Shown: positions 56,100 through 64,000 of the stretch, piece after piece | How the letters are laid out: each line of letters begins with the position of its first letter | Position numbering within the stretch: position 1 is the first letter of the stretch | Origin: Dyella jiangningensis | GTDB taxonomy: Bacteria > Pseudomonadota > Gammaproteobacteria > Xanthomonadales > Rhodanobacteraceae | DNA: 64,000 bases | Direction of reading: 5' to 3' | Assembly (NCBI RefSeq): GCF_003264855.1 | Contig: NZ_NFZS01000004.1 | Span: 124,001-188,000 of the forward strand | The notes under the pieces: generated by a model | What the model saw: only the letters and a program-made list of their open reading frames with translations | The model's database searches: none | Told to the model about the DNA's origin: nothing | Made by a program: the position numbers and the translations under genes

Positions 56100-57872
56100 T
56101 CAGTCGGCCGGGGCATCGTGGAATTGCATGCGATGCAAGGCGGCGTAATGGCCGCCCCGCGCAAGCAGCTCGGCGTGCGTGCCGCGCTCGACGATGCGCC
56201 CCTGGTCCATCACGGCGATCTGGTCGGCATGCTCGATGGTGGAAAGACGATGCGCGATCACCAGCGTCGTGCGATCCCTCATCAGGTGCTGCAGGCCCTG
56301 CTGGATCAGCCGCTCGGACTCGGTATCGAGCGCGCTGGTGGCTTCGTCGAGCACCAGGATCGGGGCGTTCTTCAGCATCGCGCGCGCGATCGCGAGACGC
56401 TGGCGCTGGCCGCCCGACAGCAGGTTGCCGCCCTGCCCGATGGGTGTATGGATGCCCTGCGGGAGACGCTGGATGAATTCCAGCGCATTGGCGGCTTCCG
56501 CCGCGGCGAGAATGTCGGATTCGGTCGCGCCGGCCAACTCGCCATAGGCGATGTTTTCCGCCACGGTGCCGTCGAACAGCACCACGTTCTGCCCGACCCA
56601 GGCGATCTGGCGGCGCAGCGAGGCCAGGGTGAACGACTCGTAGTTCTCGCCGTCCACCAGGATGCGCCCGCTCGTGGGCGCATTGAAGCGCGGCAGCAGG
56701 CTGACCAAGCTGCTCTTGCCGCTGCCCGAGCGCCCCACCAGCGCCGTGACCGTGCCGGGTGCGCAATGCAGGTCGACGCCACGCAAGGCCTGGAAATCAC
56801 CACGCGGGTAGACCAGCCCCACGTCCTCGAAACGGATGTCGCCGCGCGTACGCTCGAGCACCTGCGTGCCGGCGTCGACCTCGGGCGCCATATCGATGAT
56901 CTCGAACAGGTTCTCCGCCGCCGAGATGCCGCTCTGGATATTCGACTGGATATTCGCCAGGCGCTTGAGCGACGGCAGCATGCCGCCCATCGCCGTGAGC
57001 ACCGCGATGAACACACCCGCGGACATCTGCTCGATCTGTCCCGGCCGCGTCGCCAGGAACACCATCGCCGCCAGCGCCAATGCCGCCACCGTCTGGATGG
57101 CCGTACTGGACTGCGCGTTGGTCGAAGCGACCTTGAGGTTGAGGCGGCGCGTGTGGGTGGTCACTTCGTCGAAGCGGTTCGCCGCGTGCCGCTGGCCGCC
57201 GTAGATGCGGATCTCGCGATTCGCCTCGACCGACTCTTCCACCGTCCCGGTCACCGAACCCATCATGCCCTGGATGCGCCGGCTGATGCTGCGGTAGCGG
57301 CGGCTCACGATGGTGGCGATCAGCATGATCAGCGGCACCATGATGAACAACGCGAGCGTGAGGTAGGCGCTGGTGCTCAGCATCACGTACAGCATGCCGA
57401 TCACCGTCATGCCCTCGGTCACCACCACCTTCACCGCGTCGGTCGACGCGGAGGCCACCTGTTCACTGGTGTAGGTGATGCGCGAAACCTGGTGACCCGA
57501 ATGTTCCTGCCCGAAGAAGCTCGCCGGCAGGCGCAGATAGGAGGCGAACACGTCGCGCTGCAGGCACTGCACCACGTTGCGGCCGATGTAGGCCACGCCG
57601 TAGCTGCTGGCGAAGGTGCCGATGCCACGCACGAGAAAAATCAGGATGATCCAGATCGGCATCCAGAAGATCAGTACCTGATCCTTCTCGGCAAACAGCT
57701 TGTCGATCATCGGCACCAGCAGTTTGGTGAACACCGCCAGGCCGCCGCCATCGATCGCCATGCCGGCGAGGGCGATGACGCCCACCACCCAGAACCGCCG
57801 GGTATAGCCCAGCAGGCGCTTGTAGATTTCCCGCGTGTGCGCGTCCCAGATCGCGACTTTGCGGTCGCTCAT
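56100..57872 (-). CDS. msbA: lipid A export ABC transporter MsbA
   Basis: MsbA flips lipid A core across the inner membrane. The 590-residue protein has a six-helix membrane domain (about 25-320) and an ATPase domain with Walker A GRSGSGKSS, signature LLSGGQRQRLAIARA, Walker B LVLDEATSALD and the switch histidine in IAHRLST. It precedes lpxK and overlaps exbD by 4 bases. Confidence 0.96.
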   Translation of the reverse strand: MSDRKVAIWDAHTREIYKRLLGYTRRFWVVGVIALAGMAIDGGGLAVFTKLLVPMIDKLFAEKDQVLIFWMPIWIILIFLVRGIGTFASSYGVAYIGRNVVQCLQRDVFASYLRLPASFFGQEHSGHQVSRITYTSEQVASASTDAVKVVVTEGMTVIGMLYVMLSTSAYLTLALFIMVPLIMLIATIVSRRYRSISRRIQGMMGSVTGTVEESVEANREIRIYGGQRHAANRFDEVTTHTRRLNLKVASTNAQSSTAIQTVAALALAAMVFLATRPGQIEQMSAGVFIAVLTAMGGMLPSLKRLANIQSNIQSGISAAENLFEIIDMAPEVDAGTQVLERTRGDIRFEDVGLVYPRGDFQALRGVDLHCAPGTVTALVGRSGSGKSSLVSLLPRFNAPTSGRILVDGENYESFTLASLRRQIAWVGQNVVLFDGTVAENIAYGELAGATESDILAAAEAANALEFIQRLPQGIHTPIGQGGNLLSGGQRQRLAIARAMLKNAPILVLDEATSALDTESERLIQQGLQHLMRDRTTLVIAHRLSTIEHADQIAVMDQGRIVERGTHAELLARGGHYAALHRMQFHDAPAD

Positions 57873-58300
57873 GGACGCTTGTCCGCCTCGCTCGGCGTGG
57901 TCGCGATGGACAGCTTGGTGAAGCCCAGCTGGCCCAGCGCATCCATGGCCGTCACCACGTTCTGGTGCGGCGTCATCGCGTCGGCACGGATGGTGACCTG
58001 GCGTTCGCGATCGTCGCCGGCCACGTTGGCGATGGCCTGCTTGAGCGGCTCGACACCCTCGCCCAGCACTTCGTCGCTGCCGACGAAGAAGTGGCCGTCG
58101 CGATCCACCACCACGGTGAGCGCGGGCGCCTGCATGTCGCGTTCCTCGGCGCTGGCCTTGGGCAGCGTCACCTGCATCCGCGAGTGCTGGATGAAGGTGG
58201 TGGTGAGCACGAAGAACATCAGCAGGGTAAGCAGCACGTCGATCAGCGAGATCACGTTGATCTCGAAATCATCCTGCCGGCGGTCGTTGCCGATACGCAT
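57869..58300 (-). CDS. exbD: ExbD/TolR family biopolymer transport protein
   Basis: ExbD/TolR proteins couple the proton gradient to envelope work. The 143-residue protein has the single N-terminal helix with the conserved Asp (EINVISLIDVLLTLLMFFVL) and a C-terminal periplasmic domain. It lies 3 bases after exbB and overlaps msbA by 4 bases. Its setting beside msbA, rather than tonB or tolAB, leaves the partner outer-membrane system open. Confidence 0.93.
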   Translation of the reverse strand: MRIGNDRRQDDFEINVISLIDVLLTLLMFFVLTTTFIQHSRMQVTLPKASAEERDMQAPALTVVVDRDGHFFVGSDEVLGEGVEPLKQAIANVAGDDRERQVTIRADAMTPHQNVVTAMDALGQLGFTKLSIATTPSEADKRP

Positions 58301-58303
58301 GCG

Positions 58304-58957
58304 TCAGCTCGCGCTCGACTCGGTAGCGCGCGGGGCGCGCGAACGAGGGGCCGGCTGGTTGACGGTCAGTTCGTCGAGCAGCTGCGTGGCCTGCTTCTCC
58401 ATCTCCACGCAGTAACCAGCCACCTTGGAGCGGAAATAGCGATGCAGCACATAGGCCGGGATGGCGACGATCAGGCCCGTGGCGGTGCAGATCAGCGCCT
58501 CGCCGATGCCGCCGGCCATCTTCATCGGATCACCGACGCCACCACGCATCACCTCCATGAACATGCGGATCAGGCCGATCACGGTGCCGAGCAGGCCCAG
58601 CAACGGGCCGATCAGCGCGATGGTGCCGAGCGTGTTGAGGTAGCGCTCCATGCGGTGCACCACATGGCGGCCGGTGTCCTCGATGCGCTCCTTGATCAGC
58701 TCACGCGGACGATTGCGCACGGCCAGCGCGGAAGCCAGCAGCTCGCCCAACGGCGAACCGCTGGCGAGGGTATGGAGATGGTTGGGGTCGAGCTGGCCCG
58801 AGCGCGCCCAGTTGCGCACTTCGTCGCCCAGCCCGGGCGGCAGCACCGAACGACGGCGCAAGGTCCAGCAACGCTCCAGCACGATCGCCAGGGCGACCGC
58901 TGAACAGATCAGGATGGGCAGCATCGCCCAGCCACCAGCCATCAGTATTTCCAGCAC
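58304..58957 (-). CDS. exbB: MotA/TolQ/ExbB family proton channel protein
   Basis: The 217-residue protein has three membrane helices (about 5-25, 110-135, 155-180), with the TolQ/ExbB signature GTIALIGPLLGLLGTVIGLI and ATGLIVAIPAYVLHRYFRSK. It forms a channel with the following ExbD gene. The start at 58957 follows the comEC end by about 110 bases. Confidence 0.93.
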   Translation of the reverse strand: MLEILMAGGWAMLPILICSAVALAIVLERCWTLRRRSVLPPGLGDEVRNWARSGQLDPNHLHTLASGSPLGELLASALAVRNRPRELIKERIEDTGRHVVHRMERYLNTLGTIALIGPLLGLLGTVIGLIRMFMEVMRGGVGDPMKMAGGIGEALICTATGLIVAIPAYVLHRYFRSKVAGYCVEMEKQATQLLDELTVNQPAPRSRAPRATESSAS

Positions 58958-59067
58958 AACGACTCCGGACCGCTCGATCGTTTAGGAAGGGGGGCATCAT
59001 AACAGTCTAGCCTCGCCGTTCCGCGGCACCGGTGGCAGTTGCGCCACGCGCCGGCCCAGTCTCAGCC

Positions 59068-61365
59068 TCATTCGCGCCAATAACGGCTTTGGCGCTGGCG
59101 CCAGCGGGTGGCCACGTAGGGCGCCGCATCCGGTGGAAAGTTCACCTCGATGGCCCCGCTGGTCGCCGAATTCAGCCATGGAATGCCGGCATCCTCATAG
59201 CGCTTCACGACGAGCGGATGCGGATGACCGAAGCGATTTCGCCACCCGGAAGAAATCAGGGCAAGCGTTGGATCGGTGCCCGCCAGGAACGCGGCGCTCG
59301 ACGACGTGCGGCTGCCATGATGTGGCACGGTGAGCACCAGCGGCGGCCCCGGCGGTATGGCAGCAAGCACGGTGGGTTCGATGCGCGAGGTAATGTCGCC
59401 CGTCAAGAGCGCACGGCCACCGCGCCCCTCGACCAACAGGACGCATGAGCGATCGTTGGCAGGGCCATCGGTCGCCCCGGAGGGCAGCACGCTCACCGTG
59501 ACCCCGTCCCAGGACCACGATTGCCCGGGCGTGCAGGGCTTCATGGGCAGGGTCAGGCGTTCGGGTTCGCCCGAGTAGCGCTCGGCGTCGGGGTATTCGG
59601 CAGCCACGGCGGGTATTCCGCCAGAGTGGTCGTTGTCGGCGTGGCTGGCTATCAGGACGTCCAATCGTCGGATTCCCAGCGCATGCAACGACGGCAGCAC
59701 CGCCACCTCGCCCATGTCGAAGTCGGAAGGAAACCGCGCCCCGGCGTCGTAAACGAGTGCGTGGTGCTCGGTGCGCACGAGCACCGACAGCCCCTGCCCC
59801 ACATCCAGACCCCACAACTGGAACCCGCCATGCGCCGGCAGGTCACGAATCGGCAACAGCAGCGGCAGGAACAACAGGCCACCCAGCCAGCGCACGGGCA
59901 CACCGCGCGGCATGAACAGCCAGAACGCGCCCAGCATGGCGAGCAACAAGGCCCACAACCGCACTTCGGGGAGATACCAGAGGGCACCCGGCCATGTCGC
60001 CATCGCGTCGAGCAGCCACCATTGCGCATGCGCCAGGTGTGCGGCCAGCCACAACACCGGGGAGGCCAGCGGCGGGCAGATGCCGAGCAGGATCATGCTC
60101 ACCAGCGTGCATGGCACGATCACGAAGCTGACGAACGGCACGGCGACCAGATTGGACAAGGCGCCCACCAGCGAAGCCTGACCGAAGAACCACATCGTCA
60201 GCGGCAGCAGCGACACCGTCATCAGCAGTTGCGTAGAGCCGAGTTCCTTCACGAAGCCGCGCGGCCCATCCCCGCGATTCGTCATGCACACCATCAGGAA
60301 CGCCACGCCGACGAACGACAACCAGAAGCCCGCGGCCAACACGCAAAGCGGATCGAACAGCAGCACCACGAACAAGGCCAGCGCCAGCGATTGCAGTCCG
60401 TTCGGCGCACGACGCAACGCCCGGGCCAGCGCGACCACGGCGATCATCAGCAAGGTACGCACCGTAGGCAGCCCGAAGCCTGCCAGTGCACTGTAGATGC
60501 CTGCCACCAGCAAGGCCGACGCTGCCTGCACGGGCACGCGCGGCACCCGTAGCGCAAGCGTTGGCCAAATCACATAGAACAACCTCGCCAGCCACACGCC
60601 GAACACGGCCGCCACGCCCACGTGGAATCCCGAGATCGCCAGCAGGTGGGGAATACCGTTGGCTCGAGCCACGGCCCAGTCGCGTGGCGTAAGTCCACGG
60701 ATATCGCCCACGGCGAACGCCTGCAGCAGTGCGGCGTCGCGCGTGTCTTGCACGCGCGCGGCGATGGCGCCGCTGATGGCCGCGCGTATCCCATCGACGC
60801 AGCGGCTCACCGTCAGGAGACCATTGTCCGGATCGTCGCGAACGTACCCCGTCGCCACGATGCCCCGTTCCAGTGAGCTGCGTTCGGCATCCGCACCACC
60901 GGGATTCATCAGGCCGCGTGGTCGCTTGAGCCTCACCACGAGCTGCCAGCGGCTGCATGGCGAGAGGGATGGCGGCGCACCGTTGTACCAGTTCACGCGC
61001 AGGCGCCCGCGCAACGCCAGATCACGCTCACCCAGCGTCGCGCTATCGATCGTCATCAGAAAGCCGGTCGCGTCGTCGCGTACAGAAGGCAGGTCGATAA
61101 CCCGGCCCACGATACGTACATTCATGCCTTCCAGCTCACGCGGAAGCCGGGCATCCATCGCCATGCCGCCCCGCCAACACGCCCAGGCGACACCGAACGC
61201 GCACCATGCCAGCCAACGCCAGCGCGGAGCGAGAACACCCGTCGAAAGAGACACTGCCGCCAATGCCAGGCAGAACCAGCGCGGCGGCAACGTCGGCAGC
61301 CACTGCACCATCAGCACGCCGATCAAAAGCATGATCGCCGGCGTGACCGCACCATCCTTGCGCAC
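59068..61365 (-). CDS. comEC: DNA internalization-related competence protein ComEC/Rec2
   Basis: ComEC forms the inner-membrane channel for incoming single-stranded DNA in natural transformation. The 765-residue protein has N-terminal helices, a DUF4131 domain, a ComEC membrane domain (HLLAISGFHVGVAAVFGVWL) and a C-terminal metallo-beta-lactamase domain with ASHADNDHSGG and TGDI. It is of full length, so competence is plausible, though other com genes are outside the window. Confidence 0.94.
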   Translation of the reverse strand: MRKDGAVTPAIMLLIGVLMVQWLPTLPPRWFCLALAAVSLSTGVLAPRWRWLAWCAFGVAWACWRGGMAMDARLPRELEGMNVRIVGRVIDLPSVRDDATGFLMTIDSATLGERDLALRGRLRVNWYNGAPPSLSPCSRWQLVVRLKRPRGLMNPGGADAERSSLERGIVATGYVRDDPDNGLLTVSRCVDGIRAAISGAIAARVQDTRDAALLQAFAVGDIRGLTPRDWAVARANGIPHLLAISGFHVGVAAVFGVWLARLFYVIWPTLALRVPRVPVQAASALLVAGIYSALAGFGLPTVRTLLMIAVVALARALRRAPNGLQSLALALFVVLLFDPLCVLAAGFWLSFVGVAFLMVCMTNRGDGPRGFVKELGSTQLLMTVSLLPLTMWFFGQASLVGALSNLVAVPFVSFVIVPCTLVSMILLGICPPLASPVLWLAAHLAHAQWWLLDAMATWPGALWYLPEVRLWALLLAMLGAFWLFMPRGVPVRWLGGLLFLPLLLPIRDLPAHGGFQLWGLDVGQGLSVLVRTEHHALVYDAGARFPSDFDMGEVAVLPSLHALGIRRLDVLIASHADNDHSGGIPAVAAEYPDAERYSGEPERLTLPMKPCTPGQSWSWDGVTVSVLPSGATDGPANDRSCVLLVEGRGGRALLTGDITSRIEPTVLAAIPPGPPLVLTVPHHGSRTSSSAAFLAGTDPTLALISSGWRNRFGHPHPLVVKRYEDAGIPWLNSATSGAIEVNFPPDAAPYVATRWRQRQSRYWRE

Positions 61366-61475
61366 ACTTATCCCCTTCCCAAGGAAGGGATCAGCTTAGA
61401 GCGGGAACGCAGGTTCGACGGCGGAAAACGATGTAGGCGCCGGCTCTTTTCGCCGAGGCCGACAGGAGCGGAAGA

Positions 61476-62180
61476 TCAGGCGTAGATCTTGTCGAGCAAC
61501 ATGCCGTTATGCAGTTCCAGCGTGCGGTCCATGCGCTTCGCAAGCCGGCTGTCGTGCGTGACGAGGATGAAGCTGGTGCCGATCTCGCGATTGAGTTCCA
61601 GCATCAGGTCGTAGACCTGCGCGGCATTGCCTTCATCAAGATTGCCGGTGGGTTCATCGCCCAGCACCACGGCCGGACGCGTCACCAGTGCACGCGCCAC
61701 CGCGCAACGCTGGCGCTCGCCGCCGGACAATTCGGCAGGCTTGTGACCAAGACGCTGGCTCAGGCCCACGCGCCCAAGCAGCTCGCTGGCCTGGCGCTCG
61801 GCTTCCGAGATCGACACGCCGCGGATCAGCAGCGGCATGCAGACGTTCTCCAGCGCGGTGAACTCGGGCAACAGGTGATGGAACTGGTAGATGAAGCCCA
61901 TGGAGCGGTTGCGCACACGGCCGCGTTCGGCGTCGGAAAGGCGGGAAAGGTTCTTGCCCTCCACCTCCACCTCGCCACGCGTGAGCGTGTCCAGGCCGCC
62001 GATGATGTGCAGCAAGGTGCTCTTGCCCGAACCCGAAGCGCCCACGATGGCCAGCGTCTCGCCGCGCTTCAGCGTGAAACTCACGTCGGCGAGCACGTCG
62101 GTCTTCAGGTCGCCTTCCTCGTACACCTTGGCGATGTGACTGGCGCGCAGGACGATGTCGTTGGTCATGGCATTACTCAT
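61476..62180 (-). CDS. lolD: lipoprotein-releasing ABC transporter ATPase LolD
   Basis: ATPase of LolCDE, which moves lipoproteins from the inner membrane to LolA. The ATG at 62180 ([20 protein letters not shown]) gives 234 residues; a second ATG at 62168 is possible. Walker A is GASGSGKST (47-55), the signature is [16 protein letters not shown] and Walker B is [15 protein letters not shown]. It overlaps the end of lolC by 8 bases. Confidence 0.95.
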   Translation of the reverse strand: MSNAMTNDIVLRASHIAKVYEEGDLKTDVLADVSFTLKRGETLAIVGASGSGKSTLLHIIGGLDTLTRGEVEVEGKNLSRLSDAERGRVRNRSMGFIYQFHHLLPEFTALENVCMPLLIRGVSISEAERQASELLGRVGLSQRLGHKPAELSGGERQRCAVARALVTRPAVVLGDEPTGNLDEGNAAQVYDLMLELNREIGTSFILVTHDSRLAKRMDRTLELHNGMLLDKIYA

Positions 62181-63420
62181 AGCGAAGCGCCTGCGCGGGC
62201 TGGGTGCGCGACGCACGCCATGCGGGATAGAGGGTGGCCAGCAGCGAGAACAGGAAGGTGATCAAGGCCACCCAGCCCACGTCGCTCGCGTCGAGTTTGC
62301 TCGGCAGCTCGCTGATGTAATAGACGTCCGGCGAGAGGAAGGTCACGCCAGTGACGTGCTCGATCCACTTCACGATGCCCGGCAACTTCCACGACAGCAG
62401 CGAACCCAGCGTCACGCCGAAGCCGATGCCGACGAAGCCCACCAGCACGCCCTGCACCATGAACATGCCCATGATGCTGCGCGGCGTGGAGCCCAGCGTG
62501 CGCAGGATGGCGATGTCGGCCTGCTTGTCGGTCACCAGCATCATCAGCATCGAGATGAGGTTGATCACGGCAACGAGGATGATCAACGAGAGGATGATGA
62601 ACATCACCTTCTTCTCCATCGAGATGGCGGAGAAGAAATTCGCGTGGCTGTCCATCCAGGTTTCCACGCGATAGACCTGTCCCAGCTGGTCGGCCAGTTC
62701 GTGCGCCACGCTGCGTGCGTTGAACATGTCGTCCAGGCGCAGGCGTATACCGGTGGGGCCATCGATCTGGTTGATGCGCTCGGCGTCAGCCATGTTGACC
62801 AGGGCCAAGCCGGAGTCGAACTCCTGCATACCCATCTCGAACACGCCGGCCACCTTGAAGCTGCGCAGGTTCGGCACGCTGCCGGTGATCGGCGAAGAGT
62901 GGAACGCCGGCACGGCCATGATGACCTTGTCGCCCACGGCCACGCCCAGCGTCATGGCCAGTTCGCGACCCAGCACGATGTTCCAGCTGCCCGGCGTCAA
63001 CTCGCTCAGCTGGCCTTCGACCATATGCTGGCCGATGTCCGACACCTTCGGTTCCTGTGCGGGTTCGATGCCACGCACCACCGCACCGCTGGGGCGACGC
63101 GCCTGCAGGAAGGCTTCGGTTTCAACGTAGGGCGCCGCGCCCTTCACGTGCTTGTTGGCTTCGGCGATCTGCACCGCACGCGGCCAGTCCTGCACGCTCT
63201 GCCCCGGCATGCCGGACACGGTCGCGTGCGAGATGGCGCCAAGGATGCGCGAGCGCAGCTCGTCGTCAAAGCCGTTCATCACCGACATCACCGTGATCAG
63301 CGCGGTGACGCTGATGGCGATGCACACGATCGAGACCGTGGAGATGAAGGAGATGAACTGATTGCGACGCTTGGCGCGGGTGTAACGCAGGCCGATGAAT
63401 AGCTCGAGCGGTCGGAACAT
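62173..63420 (-). CDS. lolC: lipoprotein-releasing ABC transporter permease LolC/LolE
   Basis: Membrane subunit of the Lol transporter. The ATG at 63420 ([20 protein letters not shown]) gives 415 residues, with four helices: one near the N-terminus ([20 protein letters not shown]) and three in the C-terminal FtsX-type domain. A large periplasmic domain lies between. Only one permease gene is seen here, so this may be a homodimeric LolF-like form, or the partner may lie elsewhere. Confidence 0.93.
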   Translation of the reverse strand: MFRPLELFIGLRYTRAKRRNQFISFISTVSIVCIAISVTALITVMSVMNGFDDELRSRILGAISHATVSGMPGQSVQDWPRAVQIAEANKHVKGAAPYVETEAFLQARRPSGAVVRGIEPAQEPKVSDIGQHMVEGQLSELTPGSWNIVLGRELAMTLGVAVGDKVIMAVPAFHSSPITGSVPNLRSFKVAGVFEMGMQEFDSGLALVNMADAERINQIDGPTGIRLRLDDMFNARSVAHELADQLGQVYRVETWMDSHANFFSAISMEKKVMFIILSLIILVAVINLISMLMMLVTDKQADIAILRTLGSTPRSIMGMFMVQGVLVGFVGIGFGVTLGSLLSWKLPGIVKWIEHVTGVTFLSPDVYYISELPSKLDASDVGWVALITFLFSLLATLYPAWRASRTQPAQALRYE

Positions 63421-63507
63421 TAGGGCGGTCGCTTGTAGTTTCTTGGGGCTGGCCGCCCGAGTGGCGACGATTATCGCCCGAGACGCGGCCAAACCGTAGG
63501 ACCGCGT

Positions 63508-63960
63508 TCAGCCGGCAGAGTGCCCGGCGGCGTGATGCTCGCTTTTCGAGGCCAGGGCCAGGCGCATGCGAAGCCGTCGGCGAATATCACCATCGCTGTT
63601 GTCCGGAGCGAGCAGCAGGGAAACGCTCCTGTGCCCAGGAGCGACGAGATGCAGCCATACGATGCGCTCCCCCGCCACTCGAAACGCACGCAGCGACGCA
63701 GGCTGATCCTCGCCATCGGCCATTCGCAGCGTCCAGCCACCACGTTGGCTCCAGCCAGCCGCGATGACGGAAGAACGGGCAAAACCCCTCCAGGCCCGGA
63801 TCGTCGCGGCCATCAGCACGACGGCCAACGCGCCCTTGAGGATGACTGGAACAGCGCTCAGCGAGAGCGCCAACAACGCCAGCGTGGCCATCACCAGGAG
63901 GACATGCCCCAGCCAGCGCGACGGCCGGTATTCAAAGCCGATGGCGGGCGCGGATGTCAT
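63508..63960 (-). CDS. YgfX/CptA-like inner-membrane protein
   Basis: The 150-residue protein begins MTSAPAIGFEYRPSRWLGHV, with the FxxxPSRxL start typical of YgfX (CptA), followed by two close membrane helices (about 20-60) and a soluble beta-rich remainder. In E. coli YgfX lies after sdhE (ygfY) and has been described both as a toxin and as part of the succinate dehydrogenase assembly locus. The open frame just upstream ends like SdhE and overlaps this start by 29 bases, which supports the call. Confidence 0.65.
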   Translation of the reverse strand: MTSAPAIGFEYRPSRWLGHVLLVMATLALLALSLSAVPVILKGALAVVLMAATIRAWRGFARSSVIAAGWSQRGGWTLRMADGEDQPASLRAFRVAGERIVWLHLVAPGHRSVSLLLAPDNSDGDIRRRLRMRLALASKSEHHAAGHSAG

Positions 63961-64000
63961 CGATGATGGCCTGCCAATCCGGGCGCGTCGCCTTGGCGTG
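63932..64000 (-). CDS. sdhE: C-terminal end of a probable succinate dehydrogenase assembly factor SdhE
   Basis: Only the last 22 codons are in the window (HAKATRPDWQAIIDDIRARH and two more residues). The form (a Trp, then an Ile/Ile/Ile helix ending RARHRL) and the tight overlap with a YgfX-like gene suggest SdhE, which flavinylates SdhA. The fragment is too short for certainty. Confidence 0.5.
   Translation of the reverse strand, partial: HAKATRPDWQAIIDDIRARHRL

Overview
The window is a GC-rich chromosomal segment of a gammaproteobacterium of the order Xanthomonadales, most likely Rhodanobacteraceae (Dyella/Luteibacter/Rhodanobacter-like). This rests on gene content and order: a class III PHA synthase subunit PhaE, initiator tRNA-rimP-nusA-infB-rbfA-truB-rpsO-pnp, a complete nuoA-N operon, yceD-rpmF-fabHDG-acpP-fabF-pabB-pabC-mltG-tmk-holB-...-pilZ, a Kdo kinase of the KdkA type, and lolCD-comEC-exbBD-msbA-lpxK. 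The content is overwhelmingly core genome. I saw no prophage, transposase, CRISPR array or defence island. Layout: 1-533 phaE (partial). 690-10154 is a translation/RNA block on the minus strand, running from the initiator tRNA promoter through rimP, nusA, infB, rbfA, truB and rpsO to pnp, with several intrinsic hairpins. 10225-25122 is the minus-strand nuo operon for respiratory complex I; nuoL and nuoD each carry a single-base deletion as given. 25208-39015 is a minus-strand fatty-acid, p-aminobenzoate, peptidoglycan and DNA-polymerase cluster (yceD to pilZ), with a two-gene membrane glycosyltransferase/PIG-L deacetylase module set between holB and pilZ. 39115-40151 (plus) holds a small membrane/coiled-coil gene and a Maf protein, facing a second GT39-type glycosyltransferase (40156-41754, minus). 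41796-46323 (plus) is MoxR-DUF58-TgpA plus an Slp lipoprotein. 46408-50580 (minus) holds hinT, a GNAT gene, recR, ybaB, dnaX, the SRP RNA, tRNA-Ser and a truncated tRNA-Ser copy. 50598-54423 has a DinB-like gene, an MBL hydrolase, kdkA, a GT9 heptosyltransferase-like gene and DUF6165. 54574-55041 is a glycine-zipper protein. 55091-63420 (minus) is lolC-lolD-comEC-exbB-exbD-msbA-lpxK, and 63508-64000 is a YgfX/CptA-like gene with the tail of a probable sdhE. Main themes: (i) translation initiation and mRNA turnover genes ordered as one long transcription unit with internal promoters and hairpins; (ii) complex I; (iii) type II fatty-acid synthesis joined to folate-precursor and replication genes; (iv) outer-membrane construction (KdkA, GT9, LpxK, MsbA, LolCD). 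The most noteworthy points are the two single-base deletions in nuo, a 20-bp perfect hairpin with a T run between an rpsO promoter and rpsO, a promoter-proximal truncated tRNA-Ser copy, a PabB with PIAGT in place of the lysine motif, a promoter placed so that the yceD mRNA should be leaderless, the inserted GT39/PIG-L pair, and two head-to-head REP pairs. No clearly undescribed multi-gene system is evident.
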